Assembly (NCBI GenBank): GCA_946887045.1
Contig: CAMPKC010000026.1
Location: forward strand, 1 to 58,306
Reading direction: 5' to 3'
DNA from: an uncultured Sphingobacteriaceae bacterium
GTDB taxonomy: Bacteria; Bacteroidota; Bacteroidia; Sphingobacteriales; Sphingobacteriaceae
DNA length: 58,306 bases
Below the pieces are notes generated by a model. The model was not told the origin of the DNA. It saw only the letters and a program-made list of their open reading frames with translations, and did no database searches. Shown one piece after another: positions 1-9,500 of the stretch; the first letter of the stretch is position 1; each line of letters begins with the position of its first letter. The position numbers and the translations under genes are program-made.

Positions 1-102
1 CCTTTTATATTATACAAATCATATAAATTCAATAAACAATCAATTTTTTTTCTCTTTTTGCCTGAATTACGATAAGTTTATAGTGTAAAAGGAAGGAAAA
101 AA

Positions 103-357
103 ATGGAAAACTTTAAAAGACTATTAAAAATCACTTTCCAAAACTCAACTATTAAGAAAGGCTTTATTATAAGCGCGATAGTTGGAACACTTTTAAATCT
201 AATAAATCAGGGAAATTTAATTTTCACAAATCACCTTCCCGAGGTTTCAATATTGAAGATCAGCTTGACTTATTTGACACCATTTGTCGTGTCGGTTTAC
301 AGCATCACCTCAACCATTATTAAACAGCAGTCATATAGATATAAAACCAACAAATAA
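103..357 (+). CDS. nrtS: NrtS-type small nitrate/nitrite transporter
   Basis: An 84-residue inner-membrane protein with two hydrophobic segments (about residues 20-36 and 50-70) separated by a short polar loop. The first carries VGTLLNLINQG and the second LTYLTPFVVSVYS. These match my recollection of the NrtS family, short bispecific nitrate/nitrite permeases first described in cyanobacteria and proteobacteria. Its position as first gene of a nitrate assimilation cluster supports the call. The ATG at 103 follows a purine-rich AAGGAAGGAAA stretch. The protein probably acts as an oligomer because one copy has only two membrane helices. An unrelated small two-helix protein cannot be excluded, but motif and context agree. 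Confidence 0.78.
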   Translation: MENFKRLLKITFQNSTIKKGFIISAIVGTLLNLINQGNLIFTNHLPEVSILKISLTYLTPFVVSVYSITSTIIKQQSYRYKTNK

Positions 358-364
358 AAAGAAA

Positions 365-395
365 CCCCACTGGGGAGGTCGAAGCTCCAGCGGGG
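365..395 (+). promoter_or_regulatory. Intercistronic hairpin between nrtS and the porin gene
   Basis: The left arm 365-375 (CCCCACTGGGG) pairs with 385-395 (CTCCAGCGGGG), giving 11 positions with one A/C mismatch and one G/U pair and a nine-base loop. No T-run follows directly, so it is not a textbook terminator. It may act as an attenuator or mRNA-stability element that sets the porin level relative to nrtS. Confidence 0.5.
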
Positions 396-437
396 ATATA
401 GTTTCAATTGCTTTTCACAAACTAAAACTTAAAACAA

Positions 438-2009
438 ATGTACAGAAAACTTATCACAAAAAACACAGTCAGAGCCCTTCTCCTGACCTCCACGCTTCTC
501 AGCGGCGCGATTGTGGAATCATTTGCCCAAATTTCTTTAACCGGACAACTTCGTCCAAGGGCGGAAGTAAGAGACGGAGTTGGAAACCTGGCACTTGACG
601 GAGCCACTCCAGCCTCCTTTGTTTCGCAGCGTACCCGCTTAGCTTTTGGTTACAAATGGGACAGATTACTTTTTGGCGCCACCGTTCAGGATGTACGTGT
701 ATGGGGACAGGATGCTTCAACGATTTCTAATGCCGACGGCAATAGATTAATGCTACATGAAGGCTGGGCAGAAGTTGTTTTATCAAATAAAGCAGATACA
801 ACCATTGGTTTTAAATTAGTTGATAATCTTTCATTTAAAGTAGGCCGTCAGGAGTTAATTTACGATGATGCTCGCCTTATAGGAAACCTTGATTGGTTGC
901 AACAAGGGCGACGATTTGATATGGCGCTATTAAAAGCTGTACATCACGGCTGGCAAGTGGATTTGGGCTTTGCTTACAATCAAAACTCAGATAATTTTGG
1001 CATAGCAGGTACGGCTTACACTCCCGGCAACATTCCGGCAACTGTAAAAAATGACAAAGGGGAAGTTGTTGCTACCCCGGCTGGAATTGTCCCTTTAGTA
1101 AATGTGGCAACCGGGAATAGTGCTCCGGCAAGCGCAGGAGGAACCCCATTTTATGCCAACCCACCGAGTACAAATGCTGCAAACCAAGACTATAAAAATT
1201 TCCAGAGTTTATACATATCGAAAAAATTCAACCAAACAAAAATCTCAATTCTGGGCTTTAGAGATGCTTTTTCTAAGTACTCAGTTAAAGATGTAGCATC
1301 AGGCGAAGATGGAGGAATCGTTTACGGCAGAGCCTTTAATATTAAAGGCACCAATGAACGCTATACTGCGGGTGCAATGATGAGCCCGACTTTTGGAAAC
1401 GCTTCCGGATTTGGCAAGATCGCTGTTCAGGCGGCCGCTTATTATCAATCAGGTAACGACCGTGACGGAAAAACGTTAGACGCTTACCACTATACGGTGG
1501 CAGCTACTTATGCTAAAGGGAAATTTAGTATAGGGCCTGGTTATGATGTTCTTTCAGGAAATAAAACTACAACCCCAGGAACAGAGAGCAAACGTTTTGA
1601 TCCTCTATATGGAACTCCACATAAATTCTGGGGATATATGGATTATTTCTACGCAGGAACCAACTCACCGACCAACGGTCTGGTAAACTATTACTTAAAA
1701 TCTAAATTCACCGCTAATACTTTCTTTATTACAGCAGATTACCACCACTTCGCAGTACAAAATGCAATGGCAAGCACTGTTCAAAAGGATCTGGGCGATG
1801 AAATTGACTTAGTAGTTAATTACAATCTTAATAAGTTCACAGGAATTGAGCTGGGTTATTCGATGATGTTTGCTGCAAGAGACGCTATGAAAGCGGCAAA
1901 GAATCAACCTGCCGCAATGAACGTAGACAAAATCGGCAAATGGGGATTCATCTCTTTAAATATTCGCCCCGACTTCTTTTTCACTAAACCTGTGGCAATT
2001 AAACAGTAA
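438..2009 (+). CDS. Alginate-export-family outer-membrane beta-barrel porin
   Basis: A 523-residue protein with a Sec signal peptide (residues 1 to about 30, cleavage after ESFA). A long series of alternating aromatic/polar strands and glycine-rich turns follows, as in outer-membrane barrels. The pattern near residues 35-60 (TGQLRPRAEVRDG) and the overall length fit the alginate-export family (AlgE-like, PF13372), which Bacteroidota commonly place beside nitrate genes. Its place just ahead of nrtABD suggests it is the outer-membrane channel for nitrate rather than alginate; that is inference from context. The ATG at 438 gives a complete signal peptide. The gap to nrtA is only 41 bases, so the two are probably co-transcribed. 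Confidence 0.8.
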   Translation: MYRKLITKNTVRALLLTSTLLSGAIVESFAQISLTGQLRPRAEVRDGVGNLALDGATPASFVSQRTRLAFGYKWDRLLFGATVQDVRVWGQDASTISNADGNRLMLHEGWAEVVLSNKADTTIGFKLVDNLSFKVGRQELIYDDARLIGNLDWLQQGRRFDMALLKAVHHGWQVDLGFAYNQNSDNFGIAGTAYTPGNIPATVKNDKGEVVATPAGIVPLVNVATGNSAPASAGGTPFYANPPSTNAANQDYKNFQSLYISKKFNQTKISILGFRDAFSKYSVKDVASGEDGGIVYGRAFNIKGTNERYTAGAMMSPTFGNASGFGKIAVQAAAYYQSGNDRDGKTLDAYHYTVAATYAKGKFSIGPGYDVLSGNKTTTPGTESKRFDPLYGTPHKFWGYMDYFYAGTNSPTNGLVNYYLKSKFTANTFFITADYHHFAVQNAMASTVQKDLGDEIDLVVNYNLNKFTGIELGYSMMFAARDAMKAAKNQPAAMNVDKIGKWGFISLNIRPDFFFTKPVAIKQ

Positions 2010-2050
2010 GAGAATCGAGAAACTAATTTATTAAAGGTAAAATTAAGAAA

Positions 2051-3262
2051 ATGAAGACATTAGCTACTAAAACCATAAAAACTTTAATGCTTTTCGCATT
2101 AACAGTTATCACCATAAGTACTCAAAGCTTTAATGCTGAGGCAAAAAAAATAAAATTAGGATTTATACCTCTTACAGACTGCGCTCCCCTGGTTGCTGCG
2201 AAAGAACTTGGTTTGTTTGCTAAATATGGTGTAGATGTAGAGCTTTCAAAAGAAGCATCATGGGCCAACGTTCGTGACAAAATACTTTTAGGCGAACTTG
2301 ACGGCGCCCATTGCCTTTTCTCTATGCCTCTGTCTGTGTATACAGGCATCGGCGGTAAAGCTGGTTCTGAAATGAAAATTGCCATGATGCTGAATAATAA
2401 TGGGCAGGCAATCACCCTATCGAAAGAATTCTGTGGCTTAACAGGCTACAAAGAAGTAAATAAAGCAGCAGGAGCTACGAAAAAAGTACAGGGCCGTAAA
2501 GAAGTTACTTTCGCCATGACCTTCCCGGGCGGAACGCATGATATCTGGCTGCGTTACTGGTTAGCTGCCGCTGGAATAAATGCTAAATCAGTAGGTATCA
2601 TCACTATTCCTCCACCGCAAATGGTTGCGAATATGCGTGTTGACAATATGGAAGGATTTTGTGTGGGTGAGCCATGGGGCGGCGTTGCAGCAGCCCAAAA
2701 CGTAGGTTTCACACATATTGCAAGTCAGGATTTGTGGAGCGATCATCCTGAAAAAGCTCTGGTTGTAAATTCAAAATTTGCAGCAGCAGAACGGGATGAT
2801 TTGAAAAAAGTAATGAAAGCTATCATCGAAGCTCAAAGATGGCTGGATAATTTAGGCAATCGCAAGAAAGCGGCAAGCTGGCTAACTAAGCCTTATTATG
2901 TAAACGCTCCATTAGCAATTATCGAAGCTCGTTTGCAAGGATCCAGCGACCTGGGCTGTGATTTAGGTGTTCAAAAATACAAGGGAAACTATATGACTTT
3001 TTATAAGAACGGGATTGTCACAACCCCTAAGAAGTCGTATGCATATTGGTTCCTGGCACAGTTTGTTCGCTTTGGTTATTTAAAAGCCGAGCCGAATTAT
3101 GCTGCAATTGCCGACAAACTTATTCTGGACGACTTGTTCCTTGAAGTTGCAAAAGAAATGAACGTACCGGTACAGCCCGACATGCAACCGATAAAAACTA
3201 ATTACGATGTGGTATTCGATCCAAAAAATGTGGGCGCGTATCTAAAAACAACAAAAAGATAG
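2051..3262 (+). CDS. nrtA: CmpA/NrtA-family nitrate-binding protein of an ABC importer
   Basis: A 403-residue periplasmic binding protein. A Sec-type signal (about residues 1-31, ending SFNAEA) precedes KKIKLGFIPLTDCAPLVAAK, the typical opening strand of NrtA/CmpA/SsuA-like binding proteins. Inner features also fit NrtA, such as TFPGGTHDIWLRYWLAAAGI and a VGEPWGG segment near residues 215-222. Unlike many cyanobacterial NrtA proteins it has no lipobox. It would capture nitrate (possibly nitrite or bicarbonate) and hand it to NrtB. The neighbouring nitrate reductase makes nitrate the likely ligand. An intercistronic hairpin lies directly after its stop codon. Confidence 0.88.
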   Translation: MKTLATKTIKTLMLFALTVITISTQSFNAEAKKIKLGFIPLTDCAPLVAAKELGLFAKYGVDVELSKEASWANVRDKILLGELDGAHCLFSMPLSVYTGIGGKAGSEMKIAMMLNNNGQAITLSKEFCGLTGYKEVNKAAGATKKVQGRKEVTFAMTFPGGTHDIWLRYWLAAAGINAKSVGIITIPPPQMVANMRVDNMEGFCVGEPWGGVAAAQNVGFTHIASQDLWSDHPEKALVVNSKFAAAERDDLKKVMKAIIEAQRWLDNLGNRKKAASWLTKPYYVNAPLAIIEARLQGSSDLGCDLGVQKYKGNYMTFYKNGIVTTPKKSYAYWFLAQFVRFGYLKAEPNYAAIADKLILDDLFLEVAKEMNVPVQPDMQPIKTNYDVVFDPKNVGAYLKTTKR

Positions 3263-3267
3263 ATGTC

Positions 3268-3296
3268 AAACTTCCTCCGGCTCCGGCCGGAGGTTT
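3268..3296 (+). promoter_or_regulatory. Hairpin between nrtA and nrtB
   Basis: CCTCCGG (3274-3280) pairs perfectly with CCGGAGG (3287-3293) around a six-base loop CTCCGG, and flanking AAA/TTT extends the stem after a two-base bulge. It starts six bases after the nrtA stop codon and is not followed by a T-run. Such hairpins after binding-protein genes often stabilise the upstream message or partly stop transcription, giving more binding protein than permease. That role is inferred. Confidence 0.6.
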
Positions 3297-3307
3297 AAAC
3301 AGATAAG

Positions 3308-4096
3308 ATGAAGAAGATATTAACACTCGACACCCTTTATACAGTTCTCTCCTTTTTGGGGAGCTTATTAATTTTAGGAGCTATATGGGAACTTGTAGCA
3401 ATAGTTACTGACCGCGAAATTCCGGGTCCGGTTTCTACGTGGGTAGTATTTAAAGAACTTATAGCAGAACCTTTTTATGATCGCGGGCCAAATGACAAAG
3501 GAATCGGAAATCAGCTTTTCAGTTCCATATACCGGGTATTCTTAGGATTTGGAATCGGTAGTTTAATTGCCATTCCAATGGGTTTAGCAATGGGCTCTTC
3601 TAAATTCATGATGCGTCTGTTAAATCCCATTGTTCAAATCCTGCGTCCGGTATCTCCTCTTGCATGGTTTCCTTTAGGATTGCTGGCGTTTCAAGCTGCC
3701 GAAGGAGCTACAGTATTTATAATTGCCATCACCTCACTTTGGCCAACACTTATCAATACTTCATTCGGAGTTGCGAGTATTCCGGCTGATCACAAAAACG
3801 TTGGAAAAGCATTCGGTTTCTCGAAATGGAAATATATCAGCAAAATCATGTTGCCCTTTGCTATACCTCACATCATCACGGGATTAAGACTGTCAATTGG
3901 TGTAGCATGGTTGGTAATTGTAGCCGGAGAAATGCTTTCTGGCGGTGTGGGAATTGGCTTTTTTGTATGGGACAGCTGGAATGGTTTATCCCTTGAAAAA
4001 ATCCTTATTGCCATCCTTATTATAGGAACAGTGGGTTTACTGCTTGATAAAATCTTCAGTGCAGCTCAGCATGCTTTAACATGGGAGAATAAATAA
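3308..4096 (+). CDS. nrtB: Nitrate ABC transporter permease (NrtB-type)
   Basis: A 262-residue inner-membrane protein of the binding-protein-dependent permease family, with about six hydrophobic helices. The cytoplasmic coupling (EAA-type) region lies around residues 160-190 (GKAFGFSKWKYISKIMLP), followed by GLRLSIGVAWLVIVAGEM, both typical of NrtB/CmpB/SsuC permeases. It forms the membrane channel of the importer, working as a dimer with the NrtD ATPase. Its neighbours are nrtA upstream and nrtD 32 bases downstream. Length is normal for the family. Confidence 0.88.
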   Translation: MKKILTLDTLYTVLSFLGSLLILGAIWELVAIVTDREIPGPVSTWVVFKELIAEPFYDRGPNDKGIGNQLFSSIYRVFLGFGIGSLIAIPMGLAMGSSKFMMRLLNPIVQILRPVSPLAWFPLGLLAFQAAEGATVFIIAITSLWPTLINTSFGVASIPADHKNVGKAFGFSKWKYISKIMLPFAIPHIITGLRLSIGVAWLVIVAGEMLSGGVGIGFFVWDSWNGLSLEKILIAILIIGTVGLLLDKIFSAAQHALTWENK

Positions 4097-4128
4097 CTGT
4101 CTATCAATAAATATTAAAACGAATTGTT

Positions 4129-4980
4129 ATGATACTTACAGAAACAGAAGAAGCGGTTTTAAAATCAAATGAGTCAGATTTAAGACCAGATGCTATAAAG
4201 ATTGATAATGTGACAGTTTCTTTCAAGTCGAAAAAAGGAATTTACACCGCAATTGACAGTATCAGTCTTAACGTAAAAAAAGGTGAAATTGTAACCCTGA
4301 TAGGCCACTCAGGCTGTGGAAAATCAACACTAATGAACACCATTTCGGGTATGGTTAAACCCACCGAAGGCGAAGTTTATGCTAACGGAAATATTGTAAA
4401 AGGGCCTGGACCAGACAGAGGAATCGTTTTTCAAAATTACTCACTGCTTCCCTGGTTATCAGTTTTTCAAAACATATATGTAGCTGTAGATTCGGCCATT
4501 AAAGACCTTCCCGCTTCCGAAAAAAGGGAACTTGTTGAAAAAAATCTTCATATGGTTAATTTATGGGAGCACAGACACAAATTGCCCGGACACCTGTCTG
4601 GCGGAATGAAACAACGGGTTGCTATTGCCAGAGCATTTGCCATTAACCCTAGCATTTTATTACTTGATGAACCCTTCGGCGCATTAGATGCGCTTACTAA
4701 AGGCTCTATGCACATTGAGCTTTTAAAATTATGGAACCTTGATAATCGCAACAAAACAATCGTCATGGTTACTCACGACATTGAGGAAGCTATTTTCTTA
4801 TCAGACAGAGTAGTTGTCTTGAATAACGGACCAGCGGCAACGATAAAAGAGATCGTCGATGTGCCATTAGACAGACCTCGAAACAAGAAAAACATCGTAC
4901 ACGAAGCAGGGTACATGGACACTCACGATAGATTATTAAGTCTGTTGACAGACAAATTTGACATTAACGATATACATTAA
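4129..4980 (+). CDS. nrtD: Nitrate ABC transporter ATP-binding protein (NrtD-type)
   Basis: A 283-residue ABC ATPase. Walker A GHSGCGKST is at residues 59-67, the signature is LSGGMKQRVAIARA, Walker B ILLLDEPFGALDA, and the H-loop VTHDIEEA. It ends with a segment typical of NrtD/CmpD (VDVPLDRPRNKKNI). Cyanobacteria have two ATPases, NrtC with a binding-protein-like regulatory domain and NrtD without. Only the short NrtD-like form is encoded here, so it probably works as a homodimer and the transporter lacks the NrtC nitrate-sensing domain. The N-terminal 20 residues before the ABC fold are acidic and unusual. Confidence 0.88.
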   Translation: MILTETEEAVLKSNESDLRPDAIKIDNVTVSFKSKKGIYTAIDSISLNVKKGEIVTLIGHSGCGKSTLMNTISGMVKPTEGEVYANGNIVKGPGPDRGIVFQNYSLLPWLSVFQNIYVAVDSAIKDLPASEKRELVEKNLHMVNLWEHRHKLPGHLSGGMKQRVAIARAFAINPSILLLDEPFGALDALTKGSMHIELLKLWNLDNRNKTIVMVTHDIEEAIFLSDRVVVLNNGPAATIKEIVDVPLDRPRNKKNIVHEAGYMDTHDRLLSLLTDKFDINDIH

Positions 4981-4989
4981 TACACAACC

Positions 4990-5017
4990 ACTGTCTCGTC
5001 TCACAAGTCGAGACAGT
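4990..5017 (+). promoter_or_regulatory. Perfect 9-bp hairpin between nrtD and narK
   Basis: ACTGTCTCG (4990-4998) pairs exactly with CGAGACAGT (5009-5017) around a ten-base loop. It starts ten bases after the nrtD stop and has no clear T-run. It may terminate, pause or protect the nrtABD message ahead of narK. Confidence 0.6.
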
Positions 5018-5063
5018 ACATTTCAAAAACAATACAGTTAAATTAATAAACAACACTGAAACA

Positions 5064-6377
5064 ATGAATAAGCCACTTGACAAACTGAACATTTTCTCCG
5101 CAAAAGGCATCCAGATGAAAACCTTCCACATTACATGGATCACCTTCTTTTTCTGCTTTTTCGGATGGTTCGGTATTGCCCCTCTTATGCCTTTAATAAG
5201 AGAACAATTAGGATTAAGCAAAGAACAGATCGGGAACATTATTATCGCTTCCGTATCCGCTACAATTTTTGCCCGATTAATTATCGGCAGGTTATGCGAC
5301 ACGTTAGGTCCCCGCCTGTCTTATACCCTTCTACTTGCCTTTGGAGCTATTCCGGTTATGTTTATAGGGCTATCTAATAGCTATGAAAGCTTTTTATTAT
5401 TCCGTTTTGTAATAGGAATTATCGGCGCTTCGTTTGTGATCACTCAGTTTCACACTTCAATGATGTTTGCACCAAATATTGTAGGAACTGCAAACGCTGT
5501 TGCCGGCGGATGGGGAAATCTTGGAGGAGGCGTCACGAACCTTGTAATGCCTTTAGTTGCAGGCGTTTTTGTAACATTAGGCTATTCAAGTGAAGCAGAT
5601 TCATGGCGTTACGCGATGATTGTACCAGGCGTAATTTTGCTGATTATGGCTGTGATTTACTATAAATATACTACCGACACCCCGAAAGGAAATTTCAGCG
5701 AAATTCAACGTACCGCAAAGGTGAAAAGCAAAGGTACATTTGTTGCTGCCATGAAAGACTATCGAACCTGGATACTTGCTCTAGCATATGCTTGCTGTTT
5801 TGGCATCGAAATCACTGTAGACAATGTTGCAGCTATCTTTTTTGTCGACAATTTTAACACTACCATGGTTATGGCCGGCGCATTAGCGGCAATTTTTGGA
5901 TTAATGAACCTATTTGCACGCGCTTTGGGTGGAATTATAAGCGATAAAGTAGGAAATATCTACGGTTTGCGGGGAAAAGGTATTTTGTTAGGTGTATTTT
6001 TGCTTCTTCAAGGACTAGGAATTGCTTTATTTGCAAAATCAGGCAGCTTAACAATGGCAATTGTTTCTATGCTTATCTTTGCATTATTTCTAAAAATGGC
6101 CAATGGAACAACTTATTCTATTGTACCATTCGTTAATAAGAAAGCAATTGGTTCGGTAAGCGGAATTGTGGGAGCAGGTGGAAATTTAGGCGCCATGTTA
6201 GCTGGCTTTCTGTTTAAAGCTAAATCACTTACATATGCTGATGCTTTTCTCTACATAGGTATTGTTGTTGCAATAATTGGTTTGCTGGTAACTTTAATAC
6301 CTTTCAATGTTTCTAAAGAAACAGAAGAGGAAGCCGTTGACATTAAGAACTTGAAACTGGAGCCTGTTAAGGCATGA
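5064..6377 (+). CDS. narK: NarK/NasA-family nitrate/nitrite MFS transporter
   Basis: A 437-residue major facilitator protein with about 12 hydrophobic helices. Both nitrate signatures of the NNP family are visible: GGWGNLGGG near residues 149-157 and GAGGNLGAM in the second half (around residue 375). The conserved arginine region FARLIIGRLCDTLGPR is in helix 2. It takes up nitrate and may export nitrite. The chosen ATG at 5064 gives an 18-residue polar leader; the internal ATG at 5115 (Met18, MKTFHITWITFF) would also give a full transporter, so the exact start is uncertain. It lies between the ABC importer and the nitrate reductase. Confidence 0.9.
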   Translation: MNKPLDKLNIFSAKGIQMKTFHITWITFFFCFFGWFGIAPLMPLIREQLGLSKEQIGNIIIASVSATIFARLIIGRLCDTLGPRLSYTLLLAFGAIPVMFIGLSNSYESFLLFRFVIGIIGASFVITQFHTSMMFAPNIVGTANAVAGGWGNLGGGVTNLVMPLVAGVFVTLGYSSEADSWRYAMIVPGVILLIMAVIYYKYTTDTPKGNFSEIQRTAKVKSKGTFVAAMKDYRTWILALAYACCFGIEITVDNVAAIFFVDNFNTTMVMAGALAAIFGLMNLFARALGGIISDKVGNIYGLRGKGILLGVFLLLQGLGIALFAKSGSLTMAIVSMLIFALFLKMANGTTYSIVPFVNKKAIGSVSGIVGAGGNLGAMLAGFLFKAKSLTYADAFLYIGIVVAIIGLLVTLIPFNVSKETEEEAVDIKNLKLEPVKA

Positions 6378-6518
6378 TGAATTGCCGATTGACTACTAAT
6401 TCAATTGCTGTCTTTTGCTAATGTTGCCGCCGACACAACAACAGGGATACACAGTGATTAGTTTATCCACCCAATCGCTCTAAACAGAACACAGGCATAT
6501 ATTTTAAAAGAAGAAATT

Positions 6519-9500
6519 TTGAGTCACAAAATACATAATCAATCATTTAACACCACCTGCTGCTATTGTGGTGTTGGTTGCGGAATTGTTGTTAATAAAG
6601 ACAAGGACGATGTAATTACGTTAACCGGTGATATGGATCACCCGGTTAACAAGGGGATGTTATGCAGTAAAGGAATGAACCTGCATTATACCGTAAACGA
6701 CAAAACTGACCGTTTACTTTTCCCTCAAATGAGGCTGAACAAAAGTATGCCATTGCAAAGGGTAAGCTGGGATAAAGCCCTGGATAAAGCTGCCGCCGCG
6801 TTTAAAACCTTTATCGATAAATATGGCCCTGATTCGGTAGCATTTTATGCATCCGGACAGTGTTTAACCGAGGAATATTATGTAATTAATAAGCTGATCA
6901 AAGGCTTTATAGGCAGTAATAATATCGACACCAACTCTCGGCTTTGCATGAGCAGTGCTGTGGTGGGTTACAAAATGACTCTAGGCGAAGACAGCGTTCC
7001 TGTTTGTTATGATGATATTGAATTAGCAGACTGTTTTTACGTAACCGGCGCAAATCCTGCATGGTGTCATCCCATTATTTGGAGACGCGTAGAAGCTCAT
7101 AAAGCTGAAAATCCAAATGTTAAAATTATAGTTGTTGACCCTCGGGTAACTGATACTTGTTCGATAGCTGATTTACACCTTCAACTTAATCCCGGAACGG
7201 ATATCACCCTAAACTACGCTATCGGACGTGCCATTATTGAAAACGGCGATATCGACTTAGAATTCGTTAAAAACCATACAGAAGGTTTTGAGCGCTACCG
7301 CGAGTTAGTTTTTGAAAAAAGCATTTCTGACGCTGCTCTTATTTGCGGCGTTCCCGAAGCCGATATCCGCTTAGCAGCACGATATATCGGTGATGCAAAA
7401 GGCTTTTTAACTATGTGGACGATGGGCCTGAACCAAAGTTCTATCGGTGTAAACAAAAATCTTAGCTTAATAAACCTTAACCTTATCACTGGCCATATCG
7501 GAAAACCCGGCTCAGGACCTTTCTCCTTAACCGGGCAACCGAACGCCATGGGCGGACGTGAAGTTGGTGGCTTATCAAACTTGCTTCCTGCGCACCGTGA
7601 TTTGAACAATCCGATTCACCGTGAAGAGGTTCAAAAATTCTGGAAAGGCACGGATATATCTCCAACCCCGGGATTAACAGCCACAGAAATGTTTGAAGCC
7701 TTAAACGACGGACGTTTAAAAGCTATTTGGATAATCTGCACCAATCCCCTTACAAGCTTACCCAATTCAAGACAAGTTGAAGAAGGGTTAAAAAAGGCCA
7801 AGTTTGTAGTTGTTCAGGAAATCACACATAAAGCAGAGACCTTAAAATATGCTGATGTAGTTCTACCTGCTGCTACATGGACGGAAAAAGAAGGCACGAT
7901 GACTAATTCTGAAAGAAGAATCAGTCATATCAGTAAAATTATACCTGCACCTGGCGAAGCGCTTCCAGACTCAGAAATCATTTGCCGCTTTGCGCAAAAA
8001 ATGGGGTACAAAGGCTTTGACTATGCGTCGCCCGAAGAAATTTATTTGGAACACACCAGGCTCACTGCAAAAACTAATGTCAATATCAGCGGACTGGATT
8101 ACAATTTCATAAAAACCAACAAGACGGTTCAATGGCCATTTAACAAAAAAACTGGCAGCGGAACACAACGATTATTCACCAATAACAAGTTTTTTACTCC
8201 GAGTACAAAGGCTAAAATTCATGCTCCTGCTGATACCTTGTTGAGCGAAATGCCCAATGAAGATTTTCCGTTTATCTTAACGACGGGCAGAATCAGAGAT
8301 CAGTGGCACACGATGAGTAAAACCGGAAAGGTTAACAAACTCAACAAACATATTCCGCAGGCTTTTTTAGAGATTCATCCGGAAGACGCAGATTCACTGA
8401 GCATCAAAGAAGATACTGTTGTTATTGTAAAATCGCGTCGCGGTGAAGTAAGACTTAAGGCGAAGTTATCTTCTGCAATTAAAAAAGGAGTTGTTTTCCT
8501 TCCAATGCATTGGGGAAAAATTCTGGGAAATGATTTAAACAGGGCAAATAATGTAACAAGCAGCATACTTGATCCCATTTCCAAAGAACCGGATTTTAAA
8601 TTCTGTGCGGTTAGCGTAGAAAAATACAAAAAGCCTGCCCAGCGAATCGTGGTAATCGGTGCAGGTGCCGGATCATTCGGATTTGTCAAATCATACCGTG
8701 AAATAAACCAGGACGACGAAATTACCATTTTCAGTAAAGAAGATTTCCCTTTCTATAACCGGGTTATGCTTCCAGATTACATCAGTGGTGAACAAAAGTG
8801 GGAACAACTGGTAAAAATGAAGGATTCGGAAGAGCCTGAATATAACATCCGTTTATTAAGAGGTATCAGCGTTGTAAAAGTGAACCGCGACGAAAAATAC
8901 GTCACCGACTCACGCGGAATCAAAACTCCGTACGATGTATTGATAATGGCAACCGGCAGTCGTGCGGCTGTTCCAAGAAATGTCCCTTCCCTACCGGGAA
9001 TATTCACAATGAGAAGTCGTTTGGATGCCGATAATTTCAAAAGACACGTACCTAAAAACGGTCATGTACTGATTGTGGGTGGCGGCTTACTGGGACTTGA
9101 AATGGCGGCGTCCTTACGTGAAATTGGAATAAAGATCACAATCGTACAACGAATTTCCCGCTTTCTGAACCGTCAACTAGATCCTTTAGGAAGTGAGCTT
9201 TTACATGATGAGATGGTTGATCAGGGTTGCGATATTTATTATAATGACGAAGTGCAATTATTCTACGGAAGATCAAAGCTTACCGGTGTAGGCTTAGCAA
9301 GTGGCAGAAAGATTGACTGTGATGCTATGATTATCGCCATAGGTACAGTTCCAAACATTGAGCTTGCCCGAGAAATTGGTTTAGAATGCAAGCGTGGTGT
9401 TGTTGTTGATGAGCGTCTGCAAACAAACGATTCTTCGATCTTTGCGATTGGAGAAATAGCCGAATTTGACGGCACATTATATGGAATTACCGCTGCTGCG

